A stretch of 6,649 nt of DNA, taken from assembly GCA_022866645.1 (NCBI GenBank), contig JALHUQ010000331.1:1-6649 (forward strand), given 5' to 3'. The stretch comes from Woeseiaceae bacterium. Lineage in GTDB: Bacteria; Pseudomonadota; Gammaproteobacteria; Steroidobacterales; Woeseiaceae. The position numbers were made by a program, and so were the translations under genes. This document shows, one piece after another, positions 1 through 5,623 of the stretch (the stretch's first letter is position 1; every line of letters starts with the position of its first letter). The notes under the pieces were generated by a model that had not been told where the DNA came from, searched no databases, and worked only from the letters and a program-made list of their open reading frames with translations.

Positions 1-135
1 AAGTGCCAGGTCTGTTTTGCCCCTATAGCTGTGATAATGCTCAACGACCGACTGATCCGTAAGCATCTGATCAACAAATACGTCGAAGTCAGCTCGTGAA
101 AATGGCGTCAGCCGCAATCGGGCAGTTTCAATCAT
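1..135 (-). CDS. GNAT-family N-acetyltransferase, N-terminal fragment (cut by window edge)
   Basis: Only the first 45 codons lie in the window; the reading frame stays open to base 1. The translation begins MIETARLRLTPFSRADFD, the typical opening of RimJ/RimL-type GNAT acetyltransferases (ETxRLxLxPF followed by a D-rich helix). Those enzymes transfer acetyl from acetyl-CoA to an amine, often a protein N-terminus or an antibiotic or metabolite amine. The acetyl-CoA binding motif (Q/RxxGxG/A) would lie beyond the edge, so neither catalytic competence nor substrate can be judged. The start ATG (135-133) follows the stop of the upstream DUF885 gene by 3 nt, which implies co-transcription and probably translational coupling. 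The family call rests on a short N-terminal signature only; the coding status itself is well supported by the spacing and the frame. Confidence 0.7.
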   Translation of the reverse strand, partial: MIETARLRLTPFSRADFDVFVDQMLTDQSVVEHYHSYRGKTDLAL

Positions 136-138
136 GTT

Positions 139-1881
139 TCATTGCTTCGCCAACCATGCATCCATGCGTTGTTCCAGCAGGTCGAGAGGCAACGCCCCTG
201 CACCCAGTAACTCATCGTGGAATGCGCGAATGTCGAAGTCTTCTCCCAGCTGCTGTTTGGCACGCTCACGTAACGTCAACATTTTCATTTGCCCGATTTT
301 ATAGGCAAGGGCTTGCCCCGGGTTACCGATATAGCGATCGATTTCATTGATGATGTCGAGTTCGGTTTTTGCAGCATTGTCTTTGAAAAAATCGATCGCC
401 TGCTGGCGTGTCCAGCCTTTGTAGTGCAATCCGGTATCGACGACGAGTCGCACGGCGCGCCACATATCGTAGGTAAGCTGCCCGAATCGCGAGTACGGGT
501 CTTTGTAAAGACCCAGGTCGTAGCCCAGACGTTCGCTATACAGCCCCCAGCCCTCGACAAACGCGGTGAACCACATATAGCGGCGAAACATCGGCACCTC
601 CTTCAGTTCCTGCTGCAAGGCAATTTGCAGGTGATGACCGGGCATTGCTTCATGAACACTGAGCACCTCGATCTCATACTTCGGACGTACCTCCGGGCGA
701 TACAGATTTACCCAGTAGATGCCGGCGCGACTGCCATCGGCAGCCGGGTCTGAGTAATAGGCTGTCGTCGTGTCCGGTGCGATCGAATCGGGGATGGGTT
801 TTACCCCGTAGGGCATGCGCGGCAGTTTTCCAAACAGTCGTACGAGCTCGGGATCGATGCGCTTGCAGGTCGCGAGATACGCTTCGTACAAGTCATCCGG
901 GTTGTCGAAGTAGAACTGCGGGTCCGTTCTAAGGAAAACGAGAAACTCCTGGAAGCTACCTTCGAATCCGACCTCTTTGATAACCTGATCCATTTCGCCG
1001 CGGATGCGTTTGACCTCTTCGAGTCCGATTCGATGAATGTCGTCCGGCGTCATTCGCGTTGTCGTGTATGAGCGCGTTAGCTGCTCATACCAGGCCTTGC
1101 CGTTCGGTAGTGCCGACTGACCAACGCTGTCGCGAGCTTCCGGCAGGTACTTCTGATTGAAATAGCGGTCCAGCTTTTTGTAGGCAGGCAGAACCGATTT
1201 TTCCAGGGTTTCGGTCGCCTCCGCGCGCAGGCGTTCACGATCAGCCGCAGAAAAGGACTCTGGCAACTCCTCGAAGACGCGGAAGAACGGGCTTTCATTC
1301 GCGTACTCAACCAGCTGCATTTTGAGCTGATTGGGAATACGCTCCATGAGGATTTTTGGCGGCATATAGCCGGACTTCCGGCCCGTTTCCGCGAGGTCGA
1401 TTTCTTGCTCAATCAGATCTTTGATCTTGCCAAGTCGTGCCAGCCAATCGTCGTAATCCTCAACGGTTTCGAGTCGCAACTGATTGCTAATGTTGTGGAG
1501 TGTCTGAATACCGCCGCTATGTGAAAACGGCATCAGGAAATCCTTGAACTGATGTTCGTCCACGGCATCCTGCAATTGCCGGCGAAAGAGTTCGTGGTTG
1601 AGCTGGTCGTCGGCGGATAATGCGCCGCGATCGATGGCGTACACCCGCTGCAGGAATTCTCTGCTTTGCTGGTGTCGTCGTTCGATTGCTTCCAGACTTT
1701 CGTCCTGCCACTGGTCGTTAAAACGTCGGTCACCGTTCATCGACGCATTGACGGGGTCGTTAGCGAGGTGCGCTTCCCAGTGCTCATCGAGCAGCGTCGC
1801 AAAATCAGTGCTTGCGTCGGCGAAAGCGGTCCCGGAGCCGATGATGGTTAGAGCGGTCAGACATATTGTGGGTGTTTTCAT
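139..1881 (-). CDS. DUF885-family zinc metallopeptidase-like protein, periplasmic
   Basis: A 580-residue protein of the DUF885 family, putative gluzincin-like metallopeptidases found mainly in bacteria; the natural substrate of most members is not known. It opens with a classical Sec signal peptide (MKT, hydrophobic core, then AFA before DA, cleavage after about residue 21). There is no lipobox, so the mature protein should be soluble in the periplasm. The HEAMPGHHLQ motif (residues 410-419) supplies the HE and HH residues expected to bind zinc and act in catalysis. FVEGWGLYSE (441-450) should supply the third, acidic ligand. The family's C-terminal RYIGNPGQALAYKIGQ block is at 516-531. Length is normal and nothing is missing. 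I chose the ATG at 1881 because the signal peptide starts there and a candidate -10 sits just upstream. The frame could open at 1950 or 1911, but that adds a non-signal-like leader. The Shine-Dalgarno is weak (GGGG 8 nt before the ATG). Confidence 0.9.
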   Translation of the reverse strand: MKTPTICLTALTIIGSGTAFADASTDFATLLDEHWEAHLANDPVNASMNGDRRFNDQWQDESLEAIERRHQQSREFLQRVYAIDRGALSADDQLNHELFRRQLQDAVDEHQFKDFLMPFSHSGGIQTLHNISNQLRLETVEDYDDWLARLGKIKDLIEQEIDLAETGRKSGYMPPKILMERIPNQLKMQLVEYANESPFFRVFEELPESFSAADRERLRAEATETLEKSVLPAYKKLDRYFNQKYLPEARDSVGQSALPNGKAWYEQLTRSYTTTRMTPDDIHRIGLEEVKRIRGEMDQVIKEVGFEGSFQEFLVFLRTDPQFYFDNPDDLYEAYLATCKRIDPELVRLFGKLPRMPYGVKPIPDSIAPDTTTAYYSDPAADGSRAGIYWVNLYRPEVRPKYEIEVLSVHEAMPGHHLQIALQQELKEVPMFRRYMWFTAFVEGWGLYSERLGYDLGLYKDPYSRFGQLTYDMWRAVRLVVDTGLHYKGWTRQQAIDFFKDNAAKTELDIINEIDRYIGNPGQALAYKIGQMKMLTLRERAKQQLGEDFDIRAFHDELLGAGALPLDLLEQRMDAWLAKQ

Positions 1882-1909
1882 AGCGGAGGCCCCGATTCGA
1901 TTGCCCGGC

Positions 1910-1938
1910 ATTGTCACTGTCGGAGCTGCCGCTGGCAA
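1910..1938 (-). promoter_or_regulatory. Candidate sigma70 promoter for the DUF885-GNAT unit
   Basis: Reading the minus strand, TTGCCA (1938-1933, 5 of 6 to the -35 consensus) is separated by 17 nt from GACAAT (1915-1910, 4 of 6 to the -10 consensus). Transcription would begin near 1903, about 21 nt before the ATG at 1881 and downstream of the alternative ATG at 1911, which supports the shorter start. The -10 match is mediocre and nothing beyond sequence similarity supports it. Confidence 0.4.
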
Positions 1939-1961
1939 CCTGTCGCACACTTGGCTATGAT
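1932..1961 (+). promoter_or_regulatory. Candidate sigma70 promoter for the gcv operon
   Basis: CTGGCA (1932-1937, 4 of 6 to the -35 consensus), an 18-nt spacer and TATGAT (1956-1961, 5 of 6 to the -10 consensus) place the start of transcription near 1967-1969. That is about 10 nt before the first paired base of the glycine riboswitch, where a riboswitch promoter is expected. The -35 element shares five bases with the -35 candidate of the divergent promoter, so the two promoters would compete for polymerase. Confidence 0.5.
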
Positions 1962-1977
1962 GCGCGCACTGATCAAT

Positions 1978-2063
1978 AGCGTGCTCAGAAGAGACCTCAT
2001 TTCATCGAGGCGCCGAAGGCGCAACACGCCCGGAAACGCTCAGGCAGAAGGACTGAGTACGCT
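1978..2063 (+). promoter_or_regulatory. Glycine aptamer I
   Basis: P1 is unusually long: 1978-1988 pairs with 2053-2063 over 11 bp with one G-U pair. Inside it, CCTC (1995-1998) pairs with GAGG (2007-2010). The conserved GCCGAAGG is at 2012-2019, GCTCAGG at 2038-2044 and AGAAGGAC at 2046-2053. P2 looks short (GAG 1991-1993 with CTC 2039-2041), weaker than in aptamer II. Confidence 0.88.
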
Positions 2064-2069
2064 GATTAG

Positions 2070-2152
2070 CTCTGGAGAGCGGCCGAGACGGCCCACCGAA
2101 GGGGAAAGTGGTTCGGAAGAATCATTGATCTCTCAGGTAGCAAAGGACAGAG
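2070..2152 (+). promoter_or_regulatory. Glycine aptamer II
   Basis: P1 is CTCTG (2070-2074) with CAGAG (2148-2152). GAGAG (2075-2079) pairs with CTCTC (2130-2134). A GGCC/GGCC hairpin spans 2081-2093, followed by the conserved CACCGAAGGGG (2094-2104). A side stem joins 2108-2114 with 2119-2125. CTCTCAGG (2130-2137) and AAAGGAC (2142-2148) match the family consensus closely. This aptamer is adjacent to the terminator and is the one expected to couple ligand binding to read-through. Confidence 0.93.
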
Positions 2153-2190
2153 GGGTGGCAGACCGCTTGCGTCTGCCGTCCTTTTTTTTT
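2142..2190 (+). terminator. Riboswitch-controlled intrinsic terminator of the gcv leader
   Basis: A 7-bp GC-rich hairpin, GGCAGAC (2157-2163) with GTCTGCC (2171-2177), has a 7-nt loop and is followed by GTCC and nine T residues (2182-2190). The stem can be extended by a second perfect 7-bp helix: AAAGGAC (2142-2148) with GTCCTTT (2178-2184), leaving an 8-nt bulge (2149-2156) on the 5' side. The extension uses the conserved 3' segment of aptamer II, so a complete terminator and a folded aptamer II exclude each other. This predicts termination at low glycine and read-through at high glycine. Confidence 0.88.
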
Positions 2191-2217
2191 GCGCTTAAAC
2201 TTGAGAGTTGAAACCGA

Positions 2218-3309
2218 ATGGGATCCAGGACACCGCTTTACGACAATCACCTTGCAGCCGATGCGCGGGTCGTGGATTTCGGCGGCTGGGACATGCCGCT
2301 GCACTACGGTTCGCAAAAAGAAGAACACCACGCAGTCCGTCAGAATGCCGGTGTATTCGATGTATCGCATATGACCATCGTCGATCTGTCCGGCGCGCGC
2401 GTCCGGGAATTCCTGCAACGCCTGGTCGCGAACGACGTCGCAAAGCTGAAGGACCACGGCAAGGCACTTTATACCTGCATGCTGAATGCCGACGGCGGAG
2501 TGATCGACGATCTGATTATCTATTTCATGGGTGCCACGGACTATCGTCTGATCGTCAACGCCGCGACCCGCGAAAAAGACCTCGCCTGGATACGCGAGCA
2601 AGCGGCTCAATACGACGTCGCCGTCGTTGAGCGAGCCGAATTGGCCATGGTCGCTGTGCAGGGGCCGAATGCCCGAAATCTTGCCGCACCTTTGATCGAC
2701 GCCAGGTACCGGGCAGCGGCACTCGCGCTAAAGCCTTTTTATGGCCTGCAGGCAGGCGGTGTGTTTATCGCACGGACCGGGTACACGGGCGAAGACGGCT
2801 GGGAAATCTGCATGCCGGCCGCGGACGCCCCCGCGTTCTGGGACCAACTGTTGGCAGCAGGGGTCGCGCCTTGCGGCCTCGGCGCTCGCGACACCCTGCG
2901 CCTGGAGGCCGCCATGAATTTGTACGGCACGGACATGGACGAGTCCATCTCGCCGTTGGAGGCGGGTCTGGAGTGGACCATCGCCTGGGAGCCGGAGAAT
3001 CGCGACTTCATCGGTCGAGCGGCGCTTGAGGCCTTACGTAACTCCCCGGATCGACAGCGCTTCGTCGGCCTGCTATTGGAAGATAGAGGCGTGATAAGAA
3101 ATCACCAAAAGGTCCTTGTAGATGGGTTTGGTGAGGGCGAGATCACGAGTGGTGGCTATTCGCCGACCATCGACAAATCCATTGCGCTGGCCCGCGTGCC
3201 GGCGGGCGACTACGACCGCGCACAGGTCGAAGTCAGGGGCAAACTGTTGAACGTACGCATCGTCAATACGCCGTTCGTTCGCAATGGTCAGATTCGAATC
3301 GACATTTAA
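2218..3309 (+). CDS. gcvT: Aminomethyltransferase, glycine cleavage system T protein
   Basis: GcvT takes the aminomethyl group from the lipoyl arm of GcvH, gives the one-carbon unit to tetrahydrofolate to form 5,10-methylene-THF, and releases ammonia. It is cytosolic. The 363-residue length is normal. Family hallmarks seen are the N-terminal TPLYDNHLAADARVVDFGGW (residues 5-24), GVFDVSHM (45-52), MLNADGGVIDDLI (88-100) with the conserved aspartates thought to position folate, and the folate-pocket stretch TGYTGEDGWEI (187-197). GTDMDESISPLEAGLEW (237-253) follows, then the C-terminal barrel with GVIRNHQKV (291-299), SPTIDKSIALARVP (315-328) and the RGKLLNVRIVNTPFVRNG end. The ATG at 2218 has GAGAG 10 nt upstream, beyond the terminator. 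It is first in the operon, under the glycine riboswitch, and ends 12 nt before gcvH. I see no defects. Confidence 0.97.
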   Translation: MGSRTPLYDNHLAADARVVDFGGWDMPLHYGSQKEEHHAVRQNAGVFDVSHMTIVDLSGARVREFLQRLVANDVAKLKDHGKALYTCMLNADGGVIDDLIIYFMGATDYRLIVNAATREKDLAWIREQAAQYDVAVVERAELAMVAVQGPNARNLAAPLIDARYRAAALALKPFYGLQAGGVFIARTGYTGEDGWEICMPAADAPAFWDQLLAAGVAPCGLGARDTLRLEAAMNLYGTDMDESISPLEAGLEWTIAWEPENRDFIGRAALEALRNSPDRQRFVGLLLEDRGVIRNHQKVLVDGFGEGEITSGGYSPTIDKSIALARVPAGDYDRAQVEVRGKLLNVRIVNTPFVRNGQIRIDI

Positions 3310-3321
3310 GGGAGAGCAGCG

Positions 3322-3717
3322 ATGGATGAGTTACCTGGAGATCTTTTGTACACAGTAGAGCACGAGTGGCTGCGGCGGGAAGACGATGGCTCTGTAACCA
3401 TCGGCATAACCGATCATGCGCAGGGCGCATTGGGCGATCTTGTTTATGTCGAGTTGCCGGAAGTGGGACAGGATGTTGAGGAGGGCGGTGAGATGGCCGT
3501 GGTTGAATCGGTTAAAGCCGCCTCTGATGTTTACGCCCCGATCGCCGGCGAAATTGTTGAGATTAACGAAGCTCTTGCGGATGACCCGGAGACCATCAAT
3601 TCGGACCCGTACGGGGAAGGCTGGATCGTACGCATGCAGCCCGCTGACGCGATCGACGAGGAAGCTCTGATGTCGCCAAATGATTACCAGCAGTTCCTCG
3701 ACGAACTGGACGACTAG
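3322..3717 (+). CDS. gcvH: Glycine cleavage system H protein (lipoyl carrier)
   Basis: GcvH carries the lipoyl arm that shuttles the aminomethyl intermediate between the P, T and L proteins in the cytosol. At 131 residues it has the usual length. It shows the N-terminal YTVEHEWLR (10-18), TIGITDHAQGALGDLVYVELPEVG (26-49) and the lipoylation site VVESVKAASDVYAPIAGE, with the modified lysine at residue 65. The typical ending, GEGWIVRMQPAD plus a short acidic tail (DELDD), is intact. The ATG is preceded by a strong GGGAGA Shine-Dalgarno (3310-3315) in the 12-nt gap after gcvT. Function depends on lipoate-attaching enzymes encoded elsewhere. Confidence 0.97.
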   Translation: MDELPGDLLYTVEHEWLRREDDGSVTIGITDHAQGALGDLVYVELPEVGQDVEEGGEMAVVESVKAASDVYAPIAGEIVEINEALADDPETINSDPYGEGWIVRMQPADAIDEEALMSPNDYQQFLDELDD

Positions 3718-3737
3718 GCCTCCGCCAAGGATAAGCA

Positions 3738-5096
3738 ATGCCCTTTATACCGCACACAGAGAAAGACACGAGCGAAATGCTGAAGGTGATCGGCGTCGAA
3801 TCCCTTGCCGATTTATGTGACGAGATTCCGGCCGAACTGAAGATTGAGCATCTCGAGCACGTGCCCGAGGCGCTCAGTGAGATGGAAATCTCGAGGCTGA
3901 TGCGACAACGCGCGAAACTGGATGGTTCACCAATGTGTTTTATCGGTGCCGGTGCCTACGAGCATCACATACCGACGGCCGTCTGGGATATTGCGACGCG
4001 TGGTGAGTTTTACAGCGCGTACACGCCCTACCAGGCCGAGGCCAGTCAAGGCACGCTGCAGACTATCTACGAGTATCAAACGATGATCACCGAGCTTACA
4101 GGGCTCGACGTCAGCAATGCTTCGTTATACGACGGTGCCTCGGCGCTGGCCGAAGCCAGTTTGATGGCTGTACGGTCCAATCGTCGGGTAAAAACGGCTC
4201 GCATACTGCTGGCACCCGGTGTGAATCCCGTCTACCAGCAAGTGGCAGAGGCGATTGCCGGCGCGCAGGGCCTGACATTCGAGCGGCTGCCGCAGAATGT
4301 CGCGAGCGGCAATGTCGATTTTGATCGCTTGCCAGCAGGCCGGGAACCCGTCGCCGTAGTTGTTCAGCAACCCTCTTTCACCGGTACGCTGGATGATGTG
4401 GACCGTCTGACTGACTGGGCACACGCCGAGGGCGCGTTGTTAATCAGCATCGTGAATCCTACCTCGCTCGCAATCCTAAGGCCTCCGGGACAATGGGGCG
4501 AACAGGGCGCCGACATAGCCATTGGTGAAGGTCAGCCGCTGGGGATTCCGATGTCGTCCGGCGGACCGTATTTCGGTTTCATGACCTGTCAGCAACAACA
4601 CGTTCGTCAGATGCCCGGTCGAATCGTCGGACGTACGACGGATCTGGACGGTAAGCCCGGTTTTGCGCTGACGCTGCAGGCGCGCGAACAACATATCCGC
4701 CGTTCGAAAGCGACTTCGAACATTTGCACCAATCAAGGCCTGATGGTGACTGCTGCGACAATTTATATGTCGCTGCTCGGTTACGAAGGCCTGGTTAATG
4801 TCGCGAATACCTCGCATGCCAATACGATGGCGCTTGCCGAAGGACTTACCCGTATCAAGGGCGTCACACGGCTCTACGACGGACCCTGCTTCCACGAAGT
4901 CGCGTTAAAGCTGGATCGACCGGTAGCGCCGTTACTGACGGCACTGGCTGATCGCGACATTCTTGGCGGTTTCGATTTGACGTCATTTGTCGGAACAGAT
5001 GCCTTGTTGGTCTGTGCGACAGAAACTAAAACGCAGGCCGACATTGAGGCATACGTCGCGGCCTTTGCCGATGTCATGGCTGCCCGCGGCGACTAG
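3738..5096 (+). CDS. gcvPA: Glycine dehydrogenase (decarboxylating) subunit 1, P-protein alpha
   Basis: This is the N-terminal half of the split P-protein. With GcvPB it forms the glycine decarboxylase that releases CO2 and loads an aminomethyl group on GcvH. It is 452 residues, normal for the family, with a PLP fold type I architecture. It opens with the family's usual MPFIPHTEKD. Marker motifs are FIGAGAYEHHIPTAVWDI (68-85), the Y-rich YTPYQAEASQGTLQTIYEYQ (95-114), NASLYDGASALAEA (127-140), the SSGGPYFGFM segment (273-282) and the ATSNICTNQGL block (325-335). The PLP-binding lysine is expected in GcvPB, not here, so this subunit should be inactive alone. The ATG has AAGGA 6 nt upstream and lies 20 nt after gcvH. 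The gene is separated from its partner by the 516-nt tpx-like gene. Confidence 0.97.
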   Translation: MPFIPHTEKDTSEMLKVIGVESLADLCDEIPAELKIEHLEHVPEALSEMEISRLMRQRAKLDGSPMCFIGAGAYEHHIPTAVWDIATRGEFYSAYTPYQAEASQGTLQTIYEYQTMITELTGLDVSNASLYDGASALAEASLMAVRSNRRVKTARILLAPGVNPVYQQVAEAIAGAQGLTFERLPQNVASGNVDFDRLPAGREPVAVVVQQPSFTGTLDDVDRLTDWAHAEGALLISIVNPTSLAILRPPGQWGEQGADIAIGEGQPLGIPMSSGGPYFGFMTCQQQHVRQMPGRIVGRTTDLDGKPGFALTLQAREQHIRRSKATSNICTNQGLMVTAATIYMSLLGYEGLVNVANTSHANTMALAEGLTRIKGVTRLYDGPCFHEVALKLDRPVAPLLTALADRDILGGFDLTSFVGTDALLVCATETKTQADIEAYVAAFADVMAARGD

Positions 5097-5107
5097 CAGG
5101 AAACCAC

Positions 5108-5623
5108 GTGTCGAGAATTCATTACAAGAACGCGAGTTACCATACGCACGGCGATTTGCCGGCCATAGGCAGTCGAGCCGCAGACGTTTCGCTCGTTAAT
5201 ACGGAACTGCAAAACGTTTCGTTCGCGAACTGGACGGGGCTTCGCAAGGTGCTGAACATTTTCGTCAGCATTGATAACGACGTGTGCGCGAAATCAGTGA
5301 TGGAGTTTGATCGACTTGCCGGCCAGACTGAAGACGTGGCCCTGTTGATGGTGTCCTACGATCTGCCGTTCGCACACAAGCGGTTTCAGCAGGAACACGG
5401 ACTGACGCATGTCGTTGGGCTTTCTGCCATTCGCCATGCCGGCTTCGGCGAAAATTATGGTGTGCAAATCGTTGATGGCCCGTTGGCGGGTATGTTTTCC
5501 CGCGCGGTGGTCGTCCTTGACGAGAACAACACGGTCGTGCACCGCGAACATATCGAAGATATCACCACGGAACCGGATTACCGCGCGGCTTTCCGCGCAC
5601 TTGGAATCGAACTAGATGAATAG
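5108..5623 (+). CDS. Thiol peroxidase (Tpx)-like peroxiredoxin with degenerate active site
   Basis: A 171-residue protein that aligns from end to end with E. coli-type Tpx (atypical 2-Cys peroxiredoxin, about 168 residues). Matching stretches are RKVLNIF (46-52), DLPFAHKRFQQEHGL (85-99), YGVQIVDGPLAGMFSRAVVVLDEN (117-140) and ITTEPDYRAAF (152-162). Cys60 falls at the peroxidatic position and is the only cysteine. Arg132 matches the conserved active-site arginine. The peroxiredoxin motif PxxxTxxC is changed to V53xxxN57xxC60, and the Tpx resolving cysteine position (C95 in E. coli) is Gln94. Classical thioredoxin-linked Tpx chemistry is therefore doubtful. It could be a 1-Cys variant using another reductant, a redox sensor, or a non-enzymatic accessory of the glycine decarboxylase. 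It starts with GTG, has AGGAAA upstream, lies 11 nt after gcvPA and overlaps gcvPB by 8 nt. No signal peptide is seen, so it is cytosolic. I assign no symbol because activity is uncertain. Confidence 0.92.
   Translation: MSRIHYKNASYHTHGDLPAIGSRAADVSLVNTELQNVSFANWTGLRKVLNIFVSIDNDVCAKSVMEFDRLAGQTEDVALLMVSYDLPFAHKRFQQEHGLTHVVGLSAIRHAGFGENYGVQIVDGPLAGMFSRAVVVLDENNTVVHREHIEDITTEPDYRAAFRALGIELDE

Larger units (their letters stand above)
1978..2152 (+). promoter_or_regulatory. Tandem glycine riboswitch (two aptamers)
   Basis: Two consecutive glycine aptamers lie in the 5' leader of gcvT. Each carries the family signatures in order: a purine-rich GAG-type strand, (G/A)CCGAAGG, CTCAGG, and an (A)AAGGAC-type 3' segment, all enclosed by a P1 helix. 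Aptamer I covers about 1978-2063 and aptamer II about 2070-2152, joined by a 6-nt linker (2064-2069). Leader bases ATCA (1972-1975) can pair with TGAT (2063-2066), resembling the leader-linker kink-turn described for tandem glycine riboswitches. That pairing would displace the outermost P1 pair. Glycine riboswitches upstream of gcvT are typically ON switches that let the cell degrade glycine when it is in excess. The terminator just downstream fits transcriptional control. Recognition is by conserved sequence and position; no covariance model was run. Confidence 0.95.

Noticed and set aside
1882..1950. N-terminal extension of the DUF885 protein to an ATG at 1950 or 1911
   Set aside because: The added residues are not signal-like, the Sec signal peptide begins at the ATG at 1881, and the candidate transcription start near 1903 lies downstream of both alternatives.
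1951..2211. 86-residue + strand reading frame across the leader
   Set aside because: It lies over both glycine aptamers and the terminator, is arginine/serine-rich with no recognisable family, and has no ribosome-binding site; the sequence is explained by the RNA structure.
2122..2610. 162-residue minus-strand reading frame
   Set aside because: It is antisense to the riboswitch, terminator and the start of gcvT, and its composition is what the complement of a GC-rich gene gives.
3331..3738. 135-residue minus-strand reading frame opposite gcvH
   Set aside because: It mirrors gcvH almost exactly, has no similarity I recognise, and gcvH has intact hallmarks and a strong Shine-Dalgarno.
3718..5107. 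Frameshift splitting a single P-protein into PA and PB
   Set aside because: PA and PB each have normal family-specific starts, PA has its normal length, and a complete unrelated gene lies between them; this is the natural split form.
5108..5623. The tpx-like gene as a pseudogene
   Set aside because: The frame is full length with good start context, conserved Tpx stretches throughout and a retained Cys60 and Arg132; only specific active-site positions are changed.
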